64,000 bases of DNA from Halicephalobus mephisto (GCA_009193035.1 SWDT01000107.1:1-64000), one strand, 5' to 3'; shown: positions 10,535-22,440, counted from the first letter of the stretch. Numbers and translations are program-made. The notes: generated by a model not told the origin, from the letters alone.

Positions 10535-10850
10535 ATGAAGATCTTATACTTGATCCTCCTCGTCTTCGTTGCCACTTCTCAAGCTTTCCTCTTCGGAGGC
10601 GGCGGCGGCGGCGGTGGATGTGGATGTGCAGCTCCGTAAGTTGATCTTTACCTCAACTAAGAAGCTTACTGTAATCACCTCTTTTAGTCCTCCACCTAGC
10701 TGTGGATGCGCTGCTCCTCCTCCTCCTCCTCCCCCACCACCACCATCATCATGCGGATGTGCTCCGTAAGTTCCTCATTACCAAACAGCGTTATCCAATT
10801 ACTATAACTCTTGTTTCAGTCCCCCATCTCCTTGCGGATGCGGCAAATAA
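10535..10850 (+). CDS. Small secreted Gly/Pro/Cys-rich peptide
   Basis: Three exons (10535-10635, 10688-10765, 10820-10850) join in phase to give 69 residues. Both introns have GTAAGT donors and TTTTAG or TTTCAG acceptors and interrupt the same Pro codon context (GCTCC before each donor), so the exons look like duplicated modules. The N-terminus MKILYLILLVFVATSQA is a signal peptide. The mature part has a run of eight Gly and then repeated Cys-Gly-Cys modules (GCGCAAP, SCGCAAP, SCGCAP, PCGCGK) separated by poly-Pro. An AATAAA signal at 10922 follows the stop. Similar Cys-Gly-Cys peptides are expected to be extracellular or cuticle-associated. The exact role is unknown. Confidence 0.8.
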
Positions 10851-12364
10851 GCAACTCCGACTTTAAGAACACCCGTGTGCCTGTACTATACATGTTGAGA
10901 TTTTGAATTCCTTCGGTGTTGAATAAACAATTTCATTCCCAAAACAGTTGAAATCAGGGGACAGGGAAATTGGGGATTAGTAAACGAGATGAGACTTTGT
11001 AAATCCTTACTGAAGTCCTTACTTGAAGTGGATCACGGCTTTCGACATATCCAACAATGCTAAATTAAACGTTAAAACCTAGAATTCCGAGATAACAGCT
11101 AAATTTCGGATTTATGAAAACATTATTTTCAGAATTTACTTACTAACAATTTTATCATTCATTCCTAAGTTATCAAAGGTACTCTTAAAATGAAAAAGGA
11201 CATCTCACAAGTTTGTCATCAAAAAGTTTTATTTTTCCATGTCAAGTTGGGGTACTTTAAAAATTTCATCTTCAAAGACAACTTGACAACGAAAATAAAA
11301 ATAATTAAAAGAATGTTCTCCAATTGTATATTACACTACTATTAACAATAAAAACGTAGAAAATGTGAGCTTTAAAAAACCTTGATAGATATTTCTAGAA
11401 CTCTAGTTGAAACCAAAAATTATAAAATTTAATGTTTGCATTCTTTAAAAGCATTTCGAAAGCATTCAGGGGGTTTTTGAGACTTTCAGAACCTGATATC
11501 ATGTTTTATGACGTGATTCGACCACATTGTAACAAGGAACAATAGGATTCGTGATAACTTAAAAAAAACATCTTCTACAATTTTTCGTCCAAAATCATAA
11601 TTTTTGAAATCTGATGGTTGTGTGATTTCTAGAAGATTCTGAAACCACCTAGTAGATTCTGAAACGTTGTAGAACCTCATATGCTGCCCTATAATCTTAT
11701 TTAAAAATTGTGATCTAGGAATTTCATCAAATATGAGCCGAATTTTTTTCATTGAAGATTTTATATGACAAATTCAAAAATCAACTCGTAAAATTTCCCA
11801 ACATTTGTAATAAAAAATCAAGTAACTTGAAAACGAAAATATGATTTTATTTTTTGTACTTTTATGATTTCCATTTTGCCTATTAACGTGGTAATTATTA
11901 ATTTGTTTCTTGTTTTCCAAACTCTAGATCCTTTTTCCCATTTTCCAGTTTTCTTTCAAGAAGGATATTCATAAAAGATAAGACGATAAAGAACGAAATT
12001 TGGATTTTCATCAAATGGCGATCGGTACGGAAGCGTGTTGTCGGCGTGACTTTTTCTGAAAACAAGTTTTTAAAGTGCAATTGGGGATCAAGAAATAGAA
12101 CCAAGCTGATGGAATCGGGTACATTTAATTCTGTTTCATGAATGTAGTATTTTGGTCGTTAATTGGATGAAATTTGATCACAAAATATAAAACGAAAAGT
12201 AGAAATCCATTGTTGGGAAATTAGGATGTGACAATATTATGAAAAACGGTTTGGATAAATTTTCATGGAAGTGGAGATTTTAGAGCAGATTTCGAAAAAA
12301 GTCAAAGATAATATAAATTTCAACGAAAAAAGCAATGCACTTTAAGAACCCCCTGATGTACTTT
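10851..12364. other. Intergenic DNA
   Basis: No gene could be supported. A minus-strand open frame at 11486-11752 lacks splice or start context and has biased, noncoding-like composition. The segment just before the lipase fragment (12338-12385) contains a short internal duplication of the words ctttaag-a/g-cccc-tgatgta. Confidence 0.5.
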
Positions 12365-12641
12365 AAGAGCCCCTTGATGTACTTGACGGTCCCGACAGGA
12401 GCCAGGGCGAAGAACTTTCTGATCTGTAAGAGATGAATTAATGGATCAGTTAGGAACAAGGATCATCTACCTTCTTGGCGAAAGCCTGGTCGCTGCTGAG
12501 TTTGCTGAACATAGTCAAAGTCCCCTGGCTGTGTCCCATGTAATACAGCGAATCCTGCCCAGTGGCATTCAAAACGTAGTTGATCATCGTATCCAAATCG
12601 TACTTTACCATCTCATCCCAACTGAATTTCCAAAAATCGTG
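12365..12641 (-). pseudogene. Duplicated lipase fragment (exon-intron-exon)
   Basis: 277 bases align without gaps to 21439-21715 in the lipl-type lipase, with about seven mismatches by hand count. The piece covers the end of lipase exon 2 (including the GHSQG nucleophile elbow), the whole 47-base intron and the start of exon 3. Because the intron is kept, the copy arose at the DNA level and not through an mRNA. It has the same orientation as the parent, about 9 kb away, and no start, stop or flanking exons, so it is a fragment. The high identity means it is recent or gene-converted. Confidence 0.9.
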
Positions 12642-13269
12642 TCTATTATCTTCTTTGAAAATTTCTTTGAGAAATGAAAAAATAGTATATCTTTACTGAT
12701 ATCAATATCCTCGTTATTATTTAAAAATGACACTGCTATTAAAATTGGAAGTGAATGTTGTGACGGAATTGTCCTGACAAAGGTCTAGGACATTCTTCAG
12801 ATGTTTATAATTTAAAGTCCCAAATGATTCGAAAAGTTTCAGAAAATCTATGAAGCTTCAACAACATGTATGAGTTTTAGAGCTTTGTATTTAATTCTAT
12901 TGCTTATTATTTTATATTTTCTGAAGAGTTCTGTTATTTTTAGCTTTTTTATGAGTCTGATGATATCTTATACTTTGTGCTTTTCACTAAAGTTTATCCA
13001 CTAACTCTAATCCTTTAATCGTTCAGTTTACCTCCTAACCGGTTCCGTAATGACCTTTTCCTTGAGAATTTTCTTTTCCTGAAAAGTGAAAACTGGGTCA
13101 AACCTAAGTGACACCATTCTCTTTGCCATAAAAACAGAAACTTCAAGAAACAAGAAATTGAATTGAATTAGGGAGCAATAAAGTCTTATCAAACAAAAAA
13201 TTCTTCTATTGTACAAAATAACGAGAGCATTCAACAAGCTACAAATTGAACATGATTTTTCTGTTTCAT
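12642..13269. other. Intergenic DNA
   Basis: AT-rich with no supported gene. The minus-strand open frame at 13028-13273 has no recognisable domain and no homology to the adjacent paralogue. Confidence 0.4.
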
Positions 13270-13790
13270 TCATGTTTCAAATACGATGTGAAACAAGACG
13301 AAGCTCACTTTTTTATTATTAATGACAAAGCCAATACTGTGATATTTGTATATGCGAAGTTTAAAGGGTTGTAGATTAACTAGTTTTGTGTTTAAAAGTT
13401 CCAGAAATGTGAGAGCATTCTCTGGATTTAGAAACAATCCTTCACAATTGGTTTTTGCGTTCAACTTCCTAAGAGATGAGAAATCCGAACTGTAAATCAT
13501 TAATTATAACGATTTAAACTTAAAAAAGCTAATATCACATCTATTCTAAGATTATCAAGGAAATTTTTTCTATAACTAATAGTTAACAAACCTGCTGTGA
13601 TAGAATTCGGTTTTAACATGTCCTCGAAGAAACTTTTTAAATACAGACATCTAGGATCCATATGAATATTACTCACTTTTTTTAACTATCAGCTCCCAAT
13701 CCGGGAGTGTTAAGCTTTCTAGATTCTATCAACAGTTTCACGGTTGACAAATCACATTTGTCAAACTATAAGATATCTATAACAATCTCA
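13270..13790 (-). pseudogene. Broken inverted paralogue of the gene at 14954-16194
   Basis: Read on the minus strand, successive pieces match the intact gene in order. LTKCDLSTVKLLIESRKL (about 13765-13700) corresponds to LTKCDFSTAKLLVESKRF. MDPRCLYLKSFFEDML (about 13655-13600) corresponds to IDTEAFYPVELPIEDIL. SDFSSLRKLNAKTNCEGLF with FLNPEN (13500-13400) corresponds to SPGFQSLRKLDLHLSYRNLF with FLNPEK. Stops and frame changes separate the pieces, and the N-terminal third is absent. A short open frame upstream (13766-13966) is not similar to the intact gene. Confidence 0.65.
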
Positions 13791-13993
13791 ATGCTGTCTG
13801 CAGAATCCCCACTCATTGATTTGATTTCGTAAAGTACTGTAAAGTTATTTGTCAAGAGGACAAGAAATTCACTGGATGGGGAAAATCCACGAGAAAAGCC
13901 ATCAGCAGGTGGTACGTGGAGAAAAACCCGAGTACTTTGACCGTGTAAATTACAAAATATCGACAAAGAAACAGATGATTTTATCGTGATTTC

Positions 13994-14257
13994 TTGAGAT
14001 TGAACTATGCCAAGTCAAAATTGAAAAAGAAGGATTCCCTCCTGATAGATCGTATTTTCTACTACGCCGTCCACAGAAATCTCGAAATAGCAAAAGATCA
14101 GGAGAATTATGAACTTACTGTCAAAAGAAACAGGAAATACAAGTTTGACGCCAATGCTGTAGAGCAAATCTTCAAAAACGAGGCAGTCAACTTCCTTCAA
14201 AAGTTCTCGAAGCTGAAGATATTGAAGGAAGAGAAGTTGAATAAATCTATGAATTGA
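13994..14257 (+). CDS. Lys-rich open frame, possible terminal exon
   Basis: An 87-codon frame that is strongly charged (KSKLKKKDSLLID, KRNRKYKFDANA, KLKILKEEKLNKS). It lacks a clear ATG at its start, so if it is real it is a 3' exon. No upstream exon could be joined and no family was recognised. It lies between the two members of the inverted gene pair. Confidence 0.2.
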   Translation: MRLNYAKSKLKKKDSLLIDRIFYYAVHRNLEIAKDQENYELTVKRNRKYKFDANAVEQIFKNEAVNFLQKFSKLKILKEEKLNKSMN

Positions 14258-14492
14258 TCAGGGTCAAATGAATTTTAAATACATTTAAATCAGCTCGAAT
14301 CCGATCTTTTCGATCTTTGACTTTGAACTAATTCGAAATTAGCAGTTCTGATCCTAGTTTTGAAAAATTCTGTGTTATGATCTAGCTTCATGAGCGAAAC
14401 GGTGATAACGCTATCGATCCAGAGAGACTACTAACAGTCTTAACAAAGATTTATCGGTAATGTTGCTTTTGTATTTTACAGCGCGTTTATAA

Positions 14493-14513
14493 GTTTAATT
14501 ACCCAAGTTTGAG
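14493..14513 (+). other. Sequence identical to 21 nt of the SL1 spliced leader
   Basis: Bases 14493-14513 match the conserved nematode SL1 leader from its second base to its last (gtttaattaccc then aagtttgag). What follows is atttgttttcag and not the GTAAAC donor and hairpins of an SL1 RNA gene, so this is not a functional SL RNA gene. A trans-spliced mRNA copied back into DNA would leave such a mark, but chance or a degenerate SL pseudogene remain possible. Confidence 0.6.
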
Positions 14514-14953
14514 ATTTGTTTTCAGAATAAAGTAATGAAGAGACAGCATTTCGAATATTTCTCTTGCCGTAAAGTGATTTGAATGAAGCTACTCTCCAAG
14601 ACACTTAATCACATACATATCATAATAACTTTATTTCGTAATAAGTGTGTTTCCTTAAAATCAGAGAAGAGCTATAGTCCGAAAAATATAAAACAATTGA
14701 TAACGAAGAAGTGGTTAATAGATATATGTTATCAGTCACTTATCGATCAGTTTTTATATATTTAATCAACTTATGCTTAGTAGTTTACTTCTTTTGGAAT
14801 TTATTTATTCCTTACTATTTTGAAACATTTCATACGAGCCAGTTTCACTGTAGGTGAATACTTGATTGTAAATAAGTTAGAAAAAGAATCAATTGCTAGT
14901 GTTGCGTGATATGAAGGGTTGTGATTAAATTTTATTCATTTTCCAGACTCAGA

Positions 14954-16194
14954 ATGACTTTGCATCAGAATGTTTATTATGATGTTCTTCAACTATTGGT
15001 ACCTCCATATACATGGGAAAAGAAATTTATGACCAAATTTGTGCTTTCCGGAAAAGAACCCCTTTTTGCTGTGAAAAACATTTTGAAGAGATCAAAACGT
15101 GTTACATTACATGAATGGATACCCAACGATGATTATTATAGTCCGCAATCCCAGTTCTTTGCGCTGAAGGTTGTATTTGTGGGTTGATTGACTATTTCGG
15201 TTTTTATAATCAGGCATCACAGGATGATTGCTGCATCAGATTTGATACAGATCTCAGACATCCCTACATGGGACATATCATCCAGTGGGTATTGTCTTCC
15301 GTCAGAACGATCGAAATTTGTACCAAAAACCCACTCCCTACATATGTCAAAGACTTGATATTGAGGAATACAAGTGAGTATCACTTGTTATCAGATAGCA
15401 ATAATGTTTTCTTTTTAGATTTTACAGAACTAGAGTTAACTAAATGTGATTTCTCAACCGCAAAACTGTTGGTGGAATCTAAAAGGTTTCATTACATCAG
15501 GATCAATCCTGGTATCTTTGGAAACCTAAATTGTGTTCATATTGATACTGAAGCATTCTATCCCGTTGAATTACCTATTGAGGACATTTTGAGTACTGAA
15601 TCCATCAAGACAGATTCATTAATTGCTTATCGCACGAAGAAGGACTTTCCAGATAGTCTTCTTACAGTGAATATCAGGTCAGTTTCTATTAACAATCTGT
15701 TGTAATTGGTAACTTATAGTCCTGGATTCCAATCTCTTAGAAAATTAGATCTCCATCTTTCGTATCGGAATTTGTTTCTCAATCCTGAGAAGATTGTTAA
15801 ACTACTGAAGTTCTTGAGTACAAACTTTGCTAACTTGACGATCATTAAGCTTTACTGCGATGACGATGGCGAAAGACTGAACTATGACGAAGAAACGAAT
15901 TTCATTATGCTTCCCGATTTCTCCGAAAATTTTGTAAACTACATAAACAAAATAACTCAATATAATGTACCGAATAACGTTTGTGTTCATATTCTGCAAA
16001 CCATCGACTCCAATATAACTTCTAAACCTGATAATCAAAGTGTTGCAAACTACTACGAGAAAGTCAAGAAACAATTTCATGACTTTAACTTTGAACCCTA
16101 CAATTATAGTAACACTAGATTCTCTTTCTATAAGCATATTGAAATTTCAGAGAACTTAAAATTTGAATTTAAGTACTTACTTTTTGTAATATGA
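14954..16194 (+). CDS. Nematode-family protein of unknown function (F-box/LRR-like layout)
   Basis: Four exons were inferred: 14954-15169, 15214-15373, 15419-15677 and 15720-16194. The introns are 44, 45 and 42 bases with good borders, and all joins keep frame, giving 369 residues. The 45-base intron at 15374-15418 is a multiple of three, so retention would also keep frame. The start ATG follows TTTTCCAG, a likely SL acceptor. The N-terminal region (YYDVLQLLVPPYTWEKKF) could be a divergent F-box. Later parts have leucine-rich-like segments (FTELELTKCDF, FQSLRKLDLHLSYRNLF). Such layouts occur in large Caenorhabditis F-box or LRR-like expansions, but no domain is certain. A broken inverted paralogue lies at 13270-13790. 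Confidence 0.65.
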
Positions 16195-17509
16195 TGTTAA
16201 AGGCAATAGTATAACTAGTTTTATCAATTAAATTATGAAAATTTCTCAACTTTAATTAAGAAACATCCTTGAACTCAGTGTTTGATACTTGAAAATCAAG
16301 GTATTCTTTGAATGTTATATATTGTTCTATTCATTGTTTCAGACTCAACCAGACACCGCGTGTTACAATTTGTTTTTCACATGTTAAGAACTGGCATTAG
16401 TTTTATCATTTCTCACTAACAAAAACTGTCTTTTGTTCAAAAATTCAATGAAAACTTTATTCAAAAATGCCGAGTAGAGCACCATAACACCATTAAACAA
16501 AAACTTTCCGCAGTTTTTTCACTTTAGCCCTTTGTTATTTCTTAATATCAGTATAGATACAAATGTATCTAAGTGGATAAGGGGAAATATAGAAGTGGAG
16601 AAATTAAATTGCTAATTGCTTAATAAAAGTCTTTCCTAAAAGTGCAAACTCGATCTATGATTACTCTCTATGTATTGCTCAAATACAGTTATTCCACCGT
16701 CATTGAGATTAATTATCTTCTAACGCCGTCTCATCAAATATCATGAGCATTAACTTAGTTTTGACAATTTTTGAAATCCTCCACGATCTACACTATAGCT
16801 TCCATCTACAGCCATGTTTTCGAGGTATTCCAAAATTCAATTTTTTATTTGGTAAATTGTCCGTAGACATCTCTAAAAATGGACAATCTTCAGAGTTCGT
16901 GTAATTACTTTCTTTAGACTGATTTCTTCCAACGTTTATTTTATCATAACAATTTGAGATGCGTTTTAGGTTACTTTATAGTTTTTTATATGTAACTTAG
17001 CGTAGAAACTCAGGTCTTTAAATTTGACCAACAATTTTCTAGAGTAGGATAATGAAATCCTTAGATTCCAAATCTGAAATCAGAATTGAAAAGTGGCTTT
17101 GAGAATCTGCAGATTCAAAATCTCGGATTTTGGAGTTTGAGATCTCATAATTCCAGCAGATAAATCTCAACTGACTTTTTTTTCAGTGATATATACTTTT
17201 CAAAATTTCCTAATTTTTTTTAAACACTAACTTCTAAAGTCATGTCCTAAGTGTTGATTCTAAAGACTAGCTTCCACTTTAAGTTCAAAATTTAAAGATC
17301 TGATTACCCTTTTTTGAAAGCTTTTAGTGCAACTTTAAAGACATTTAAATTTCCGTGTCGAAACTAGTGCACAGTTGCAGTGAATGTCTTAAATAGTAAC
17401 TAAAAAAATAAGAAAGTACATTCTCAACGGGTGATCATTGTTCTTTCCACATTTATTCGCTTAAATACTTATGATATAATTTCAGAGTAAATATTTTGTG
17501 CTACACAGT
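16195..17509. other. Intergenic DNA
   Basis: AT-rich, with no coding frame, hairpin or tandem repeat that stands out. Bases 17480-17485 (TTTCAG) just before the chemoreceptor start could be its trans-splice acceptor. Confidence 0.5.
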
Positions 17510-18572
17510 ATGGTAGCGACAACTTTGTCCATTTGTCTTGGATCTTATTTGATTTTGATCTACACTTTTTCACTTATTCTAAATTTAGTTGTTCCGTATG
17601 TTTTGTACAAAGGGAAATTTCTGTCTTCCAAACATAATCCAATTTACATTCTTTCATTTGCTAATATGTGTGGAAATGTGCCGATGACAGCTCTTTATGC
17701 GTTTTACTTCGGTCCTAGTTGTGTTCTACAGGTAAACGATGATCAACTAAACAATAAATAAGTTAATTTAACTGCTTTAGGACTTTTTGTTTCCTGAAGG
17801 AAAAGACGACTTTTTCACGGGCTTCATTGCTTTCTTAATCCACAGTCACTGGTATCAGGACCTTTTCGTTAACGATGCACTATCCTTCAATAGATTGATT
17901 ACGGTAGTTTATCCCAAAGCGGAGTTTTTATTTTCAAGAAAAATCACTGTTAGATTAGTTCTTTTCCTATATTTATTTGCATATTCATTGTCTTGTTTTG
18001 ATTACTACTATTTACCTTGTTGTAAATTCTACCTCTATTACGGTAGTTTTTCTTATGCAGCCCTTGATACGGGCTACAATATGGTCAATATATTTGTCAA
18101 TACACCACTCAATTTCATCACTTCAAGCTTTGCTGTGATCAATTACATCATTGTGAGTTTCCATCCAAGAAAAGCATTTCTTTGAAATTACTCCGTTTAG
18201 ATTTACATTTTTGTTTATATCTCGAATCGGAAAATGAATCATGTGATTGATAAATCAACTCAGAAGGTGAGAAAGACTCAGGAAATAAAGTATGCAGTCC
18301 AATTTGCCCTCTGTACTGTCTGTGGTATTGCGACTTGGGTCAGTACTCGAATATTCATATATACTGGAGTTCCCAAAGGTCCTCTTTACATAATTTTATC
18401 AACTTTCGAAGTCATCCATGTGTCGGCAAATGCCATCGTCTTCCTTGTTCTCAATAAAGAAGTCCGAGAGCAATTCAAATGCCACATTCTAGGACGAAAG
18501 TCGAAGAAAAACACATCTGTAAGTGTATTACCTAGTGGGATTACTGGTCGTACTCCAACAAAGGTGGCATAA
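17510..18572 (+). CDS. 7TM chemoreceptor, probably Srx type
   Basis: Exons 17510-17731, 17781-18152 and 18201-18572 join at phase 0 across introns of 49 and 48 bases, giving 321 residues. About seven hydrophobic helices are visible, starting with LGSYLILIYTFSLILNLVV. The helix 3 end has FNRLITVVYP, the aromatic/charged motif seen in the Srx and related SRG-superfamily receptors. The last intracellular tail is Lys/Arg-rich (HILGRKSKKN). An alternative upstream GTG is ignored: the ATG at 17510 sits 25 bases after TTTCAG. Such receptors sit in sensory cilia membranes and detect environmental chemicals. The Srx call is by motif memory and other serpentine classes cannot be excluded. Confidence 0.8.
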
Positions 18573-20784
18573 TAACAAGTAGTAATGCTCTGCAATGTGA
18601 AAAAAGTCAGTTCAATTTGTTTTAAATTTTGTATTTATTGTGAATTGTATTATACAATGCTTGAATATTACTTCTTTCATGGTAAAGAAAATGAGATTGT
18701 TAAGTACTAAAGATAAAAATACAATTTTTGTTTAACTACAAACGTTTGTAAATGTAGAATTCTACTACAATAGTGGGATTTTTCTCGCATTTCCTCGAAA
18801 TGTAAAAATTAAATTGTGCTCGCACTTTTGAAAACAAAAAAGATGATAGAATTCGCCGTTATGTGCACAATCTGAAGAGTTGTCATAATGAAGTAGAGAG
18901 GGGATCACGGGGTTTCTATCTAGGAAAAGATGTGAACACCGCTTCAAGCCGTGGTACAAAAAACACAGAAACCAAATTGGTCAACGTATTTGTTTTCTTG
19001 ATTCTTCTTTGTTTTGTGAATCAACTTGTTTATCACATTATTCATTTTCTGACTGGAGAAATGAATAAAGATATAAATCTAAATTTGAATAATATGAACT
19101 TGAATCGGTTGTGAATAGAAATTCACAATGGTGTAATTGATTACAGCAACGGCTGAGCCGATTAAGGCAATGGGTTCGAAAACATATGTTAGTGACATTG
19201 TAGCTAGCATCCAAGATCACAAAAGAATATCTATTGCAACAGGGATAAAACTAACAGCAATGCAAGTAATAATTATCAAATCGAAACAAGCAATAAAATA
19301 GTTATTACCGTCGTTCTTTTCCTTAAAAATTAAATAAGAAAAAGATTAACTTAATATCACAAGTTTATGTAACTAACATTGCTTAATAACATTAAGAACT
19401 CGCCTCTGAAATACTATGCTGAATGTATGTTGTTTAACCCTTAATATACCAAGTAGGGTCCCTGGAGAACCCCAGCTTGGTATAAAGCGTTGGCGCGCGA
19501 GCCTTGGTATTTTAAGGGTTAATACGAACAATGTTGGAGATCAGGGAATTCTCTCAAATCTTTCCCTGGGAATAACTAAAAAAGTTGCTTCTCATATTAT
19601 TCGATACAGACTTATGTGTTCTGTATGGTGGATGAAATAGCATTCCTTTAAGTTCTTTATAAATTAAGTTATTCATTTTTCCGAGTTTAGTTACAAACAA
19701 ACTTTTAAGTTAATTCTTTATACACTAAATCTAACTGAATCTTGAAATGTTATATACCATTCGATTCAACGTTTTAGAATCTCTAAAATACTATTCTAGT
19801 TACAACCAGGCTTCCATATGTTAGAGATCAAACCACAATTTGTGTTTTGGTGCTACGTTTTTAAATCTAGAAATCTTTGATATAGTAATAGGGAAGTTCC
19901 CCAAGTTTTTTTGAAATGTGGCATTTGAATTCCTCAACTAATTTTGTTTTTATTATTTGTTGTTTAGTTTATGAATTTGAATAACCATGGATAAATGAGA
20001 ATTAATATTTTCTATCTTCTTTGATTATGGATAATTATTACAGACAATGATTGACGTGATATCTTGATCGATTTCGCTAGTGCAATTGCAAAAATCCTTA
20101 AATTTATTAAAATTAAACTTATAACTCTTGTATTTTTACTCAAAACTGAGATCAATCATTGAAATCCTTATTTTATTCAAATTTGAAATAATTTATAAAT
20201 ATACTGCAAATGGAGACTGATTTCCATATAAAATGTTTTTATTTTTAAAATAAAATATCAGAATTGCTTGTTCAGGAAAATAAAAAAATCATCATCTTAA
20301 CTTTTTGAGGAGATAAAAGTAAGAATACATTCATGTGACCTTCATGTCAAACTAATTCTGTTATCAGTTGTTTAGTTGAACACACAATACCGTCTCGATC
20401 AAATTCTTGTTGACGTGATTAAGGTAAATCCATATAAAGTTTTTCATTGACATCGTTGTTTTTTTTTATATTATCAATCGTTATAATAGCACATCTTTTT
20501 GGAAATTACGGTATCCTCGAATCTTGTACTTTTTATGGATTTCCATATTTTTAACATTAAAGCTTTTTGAAAAAGTCTGATGATATAAAATATACTTTTT
20601 GAAATTGAGTCCAAAAATGCAATAAGAGATTCAGTTATTTATCCCTTTGTCAAAATGAAGCTTCTTAACTTCAAATATCTGGCTCTCTGTACATGGATAA
20701 AGAAAATTCCTTTTGTTTAAATAAACCAAAGATGAAAGAAAAATTTATTCAAACTTTTATTCTCAACATGAGTTAAATTAATAT
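18573..20784. other. Intergenic DNA containing a small MITE
   Basis: No gene is supported; open frames at 18863-19114 and 19416-19640 lack start or splice context. It contains the TTAA-flanked hairpin at 19437-19518. The rest is AT-rich. Confidence 0.5.
19437..19518. mobile_element. piggyBac-like MITE with TTAA target duplication
   Basis: The 82-base element starts CCCTTAATATACCAAG and ends with its inverted partner CTTGGTATTTTAAGGG (15 of 16 positions pair). It is flanked on both sides by TTAA (19433-19436 and 19519-19522). TTAA duplication plus CCC-starting inverted ends is the signature of the piggyBac superfamily. The interior contains a second copy of cttggtat and a GC-rich core. It is too short to encode anything. 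Confidence 0.75.
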
Positions 20785-22440
20785 TTATTTAGCTTTTTGG
20801 TTGTTCCAATCATCCAAAGCGATCTGAATGATCGGCTTGTAAATTTGCTTGGCAGCGTTGAGGCCCCAGATAAAGTCCAGATGATTGAAATCCGAAAGTT
20901 GGTTACTTTGGACGAGATAAGCAGGGGGTAAAGTAGGAAGAAGGAATTCCTTAATATCCTTAGCATCACCGAGCCAATCAGCGTCAGACCAGTAGAGATA
21001 AACAGGAGCATTAACGAGAGTGAAGTCGTATTGAGGAGGAGTGGAGGAACCGTAATGCTTTTGATTTTCACGAGCAGAACGATAATCGTATTTTTCGACT
21101 TTTCCGGAGAGAACCATCTGTGCCCAATGGAGAATCTGGAAATTGAATATTCAAAACCTCAATATGTCCTACAGTAATCAGTAGAACTTACATTCTGTGT
21201 AGAAGTCCCGGCAGGAGTATGGGCAGTGTACACTGGAGTTCTCGTCTTGTTGAGCTGGTTGGATTCAGGTCCTCCGATGAGGAACATTATGTCGTCACAA
21301 AGGTCGTTTCCAATGAATCCTGAGCAGACAAAGTCGGAAATTAATTTTGTGATCCAAGATTGTGGAAGGAATTCCCCGGCTCCAAGAATGTCAAAGATAA
21401 TTTCAAACTCAGGGTAGAGGAACTTAGCGACGTACTCCAAGAGCCCCTTGATGTACTTGACGGTCCCGACAGGAGCCAGGGCGAAGAACTTTCTGATCTA
21501 TAAGAGATAGATTAATGGATCAGTTAGGAACAAGGATCATCTACCTTCTTGGCGAAAGCCTGGTCGCTGCTGAGTTTGCTGAACATAGTCAAAGTCCCCT
21601 GGCTGTGTCCCATGTAATACAGCGAATCCTGTCCAGTGGCATTCAGAACGTAGTTGATCATCGTGTCCAAATCGTACTTTACCATCTCATCCCAACTGAA
21701 TTTCCAAAAATCATGATGACTAGGATTAAGACTGGTGTGGGCTTTTCCATAAGTATTTCCTCTCATATTACCCAACCAAACATCGAATCCAGCATCGGCG
21801 AAGAGGAATCCTGCACTTTGACTAGGATTATTTTCTACCCAGTTGTCAGAAGCACATTCGAGACCATGTTGCATGAATACAACCGGTTTGGTTCCTGTTG
21901 TTTGAGAAGAGCTAGTCTTGCCCCACTTGATTCTGTGAAGTTCGAGGATGTAACCGTCTGCAGTAGTTACCTGGATAGCTTCAGCAGGGTAACCCCAGAA
22001 GCGGATCATCTCCGGCTGGAAGACAAAATTAAAAAATTAAAAAAGTACAGTAAGTTAGTGAATTTTTAAAAATCGAAGCAGATAAAAATAAAATTTAATA
22101 TTTGAATAAATAAACGAAAAAATAAATTCACTAAAATTCTGATGATTTAAAATCGATTTTTGACTATTCTAAAACAACGTGATTTTTAAATTTAACGGAA
22201 TTTTGAACGGAAAATTACTGTATAACATTGCGCATTGGTTACTTGACTAAATAAATTTTGTAAATAATTGTTTCTAGTTTTAAAGACGAAAATAAAAATT
22301 TTGCAAGAGAAATTCGTATTTTTTAAATCTTTTCTTAAGTCGAAATTTTCTCAACTTACCGTAGTCATGGATTCCTCCGGATCTTCTCCCCATACTCCGG
22401 CAAGAAGCACCCCAATGGCGAAAAATATTCTTCTATTCAT
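20785..22440 (-). CDS. Lysosomal-acid-lipase-like lipase (lipl family)
   Basis: Four exons (22440-22360, 22015-21545, 21497-21192, 21135-20785) join in phase to 402 residues, typical of the family. Residues 1-18 ([18 protein letters not shown]) form a signal peptide. The N-terminal lid region has [22 protein letters not shown] in the usual place. The alpha/beta-hydrolase parts are [10 protein letters not shown] (oxyanion side), GHSQG (Ser nucleophile), SDADWLGD (acid) and FNHLDFIWG (catalytic His). Such enzymes hydrolyse triglycerides or cholesteryl esters in lysosomes or the gut lumen. GATA sites upstream suggest intestinal expression. A 277-base copy of its middle lies at 12365-12641. Confidence 0.92.

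Noticed and set aside
12441..12677. Plus-strand open frame similar to one at 21515-22069
   Set aside because: Both are antisense shadows of the minus-strand lipase coding sequence; the similarity comes from the duplicated lipase fragment.
14493..14513. SL1 RNA gene
   Set aside because: No GT donor, Sm site or stem-loops follow the leader sequence.
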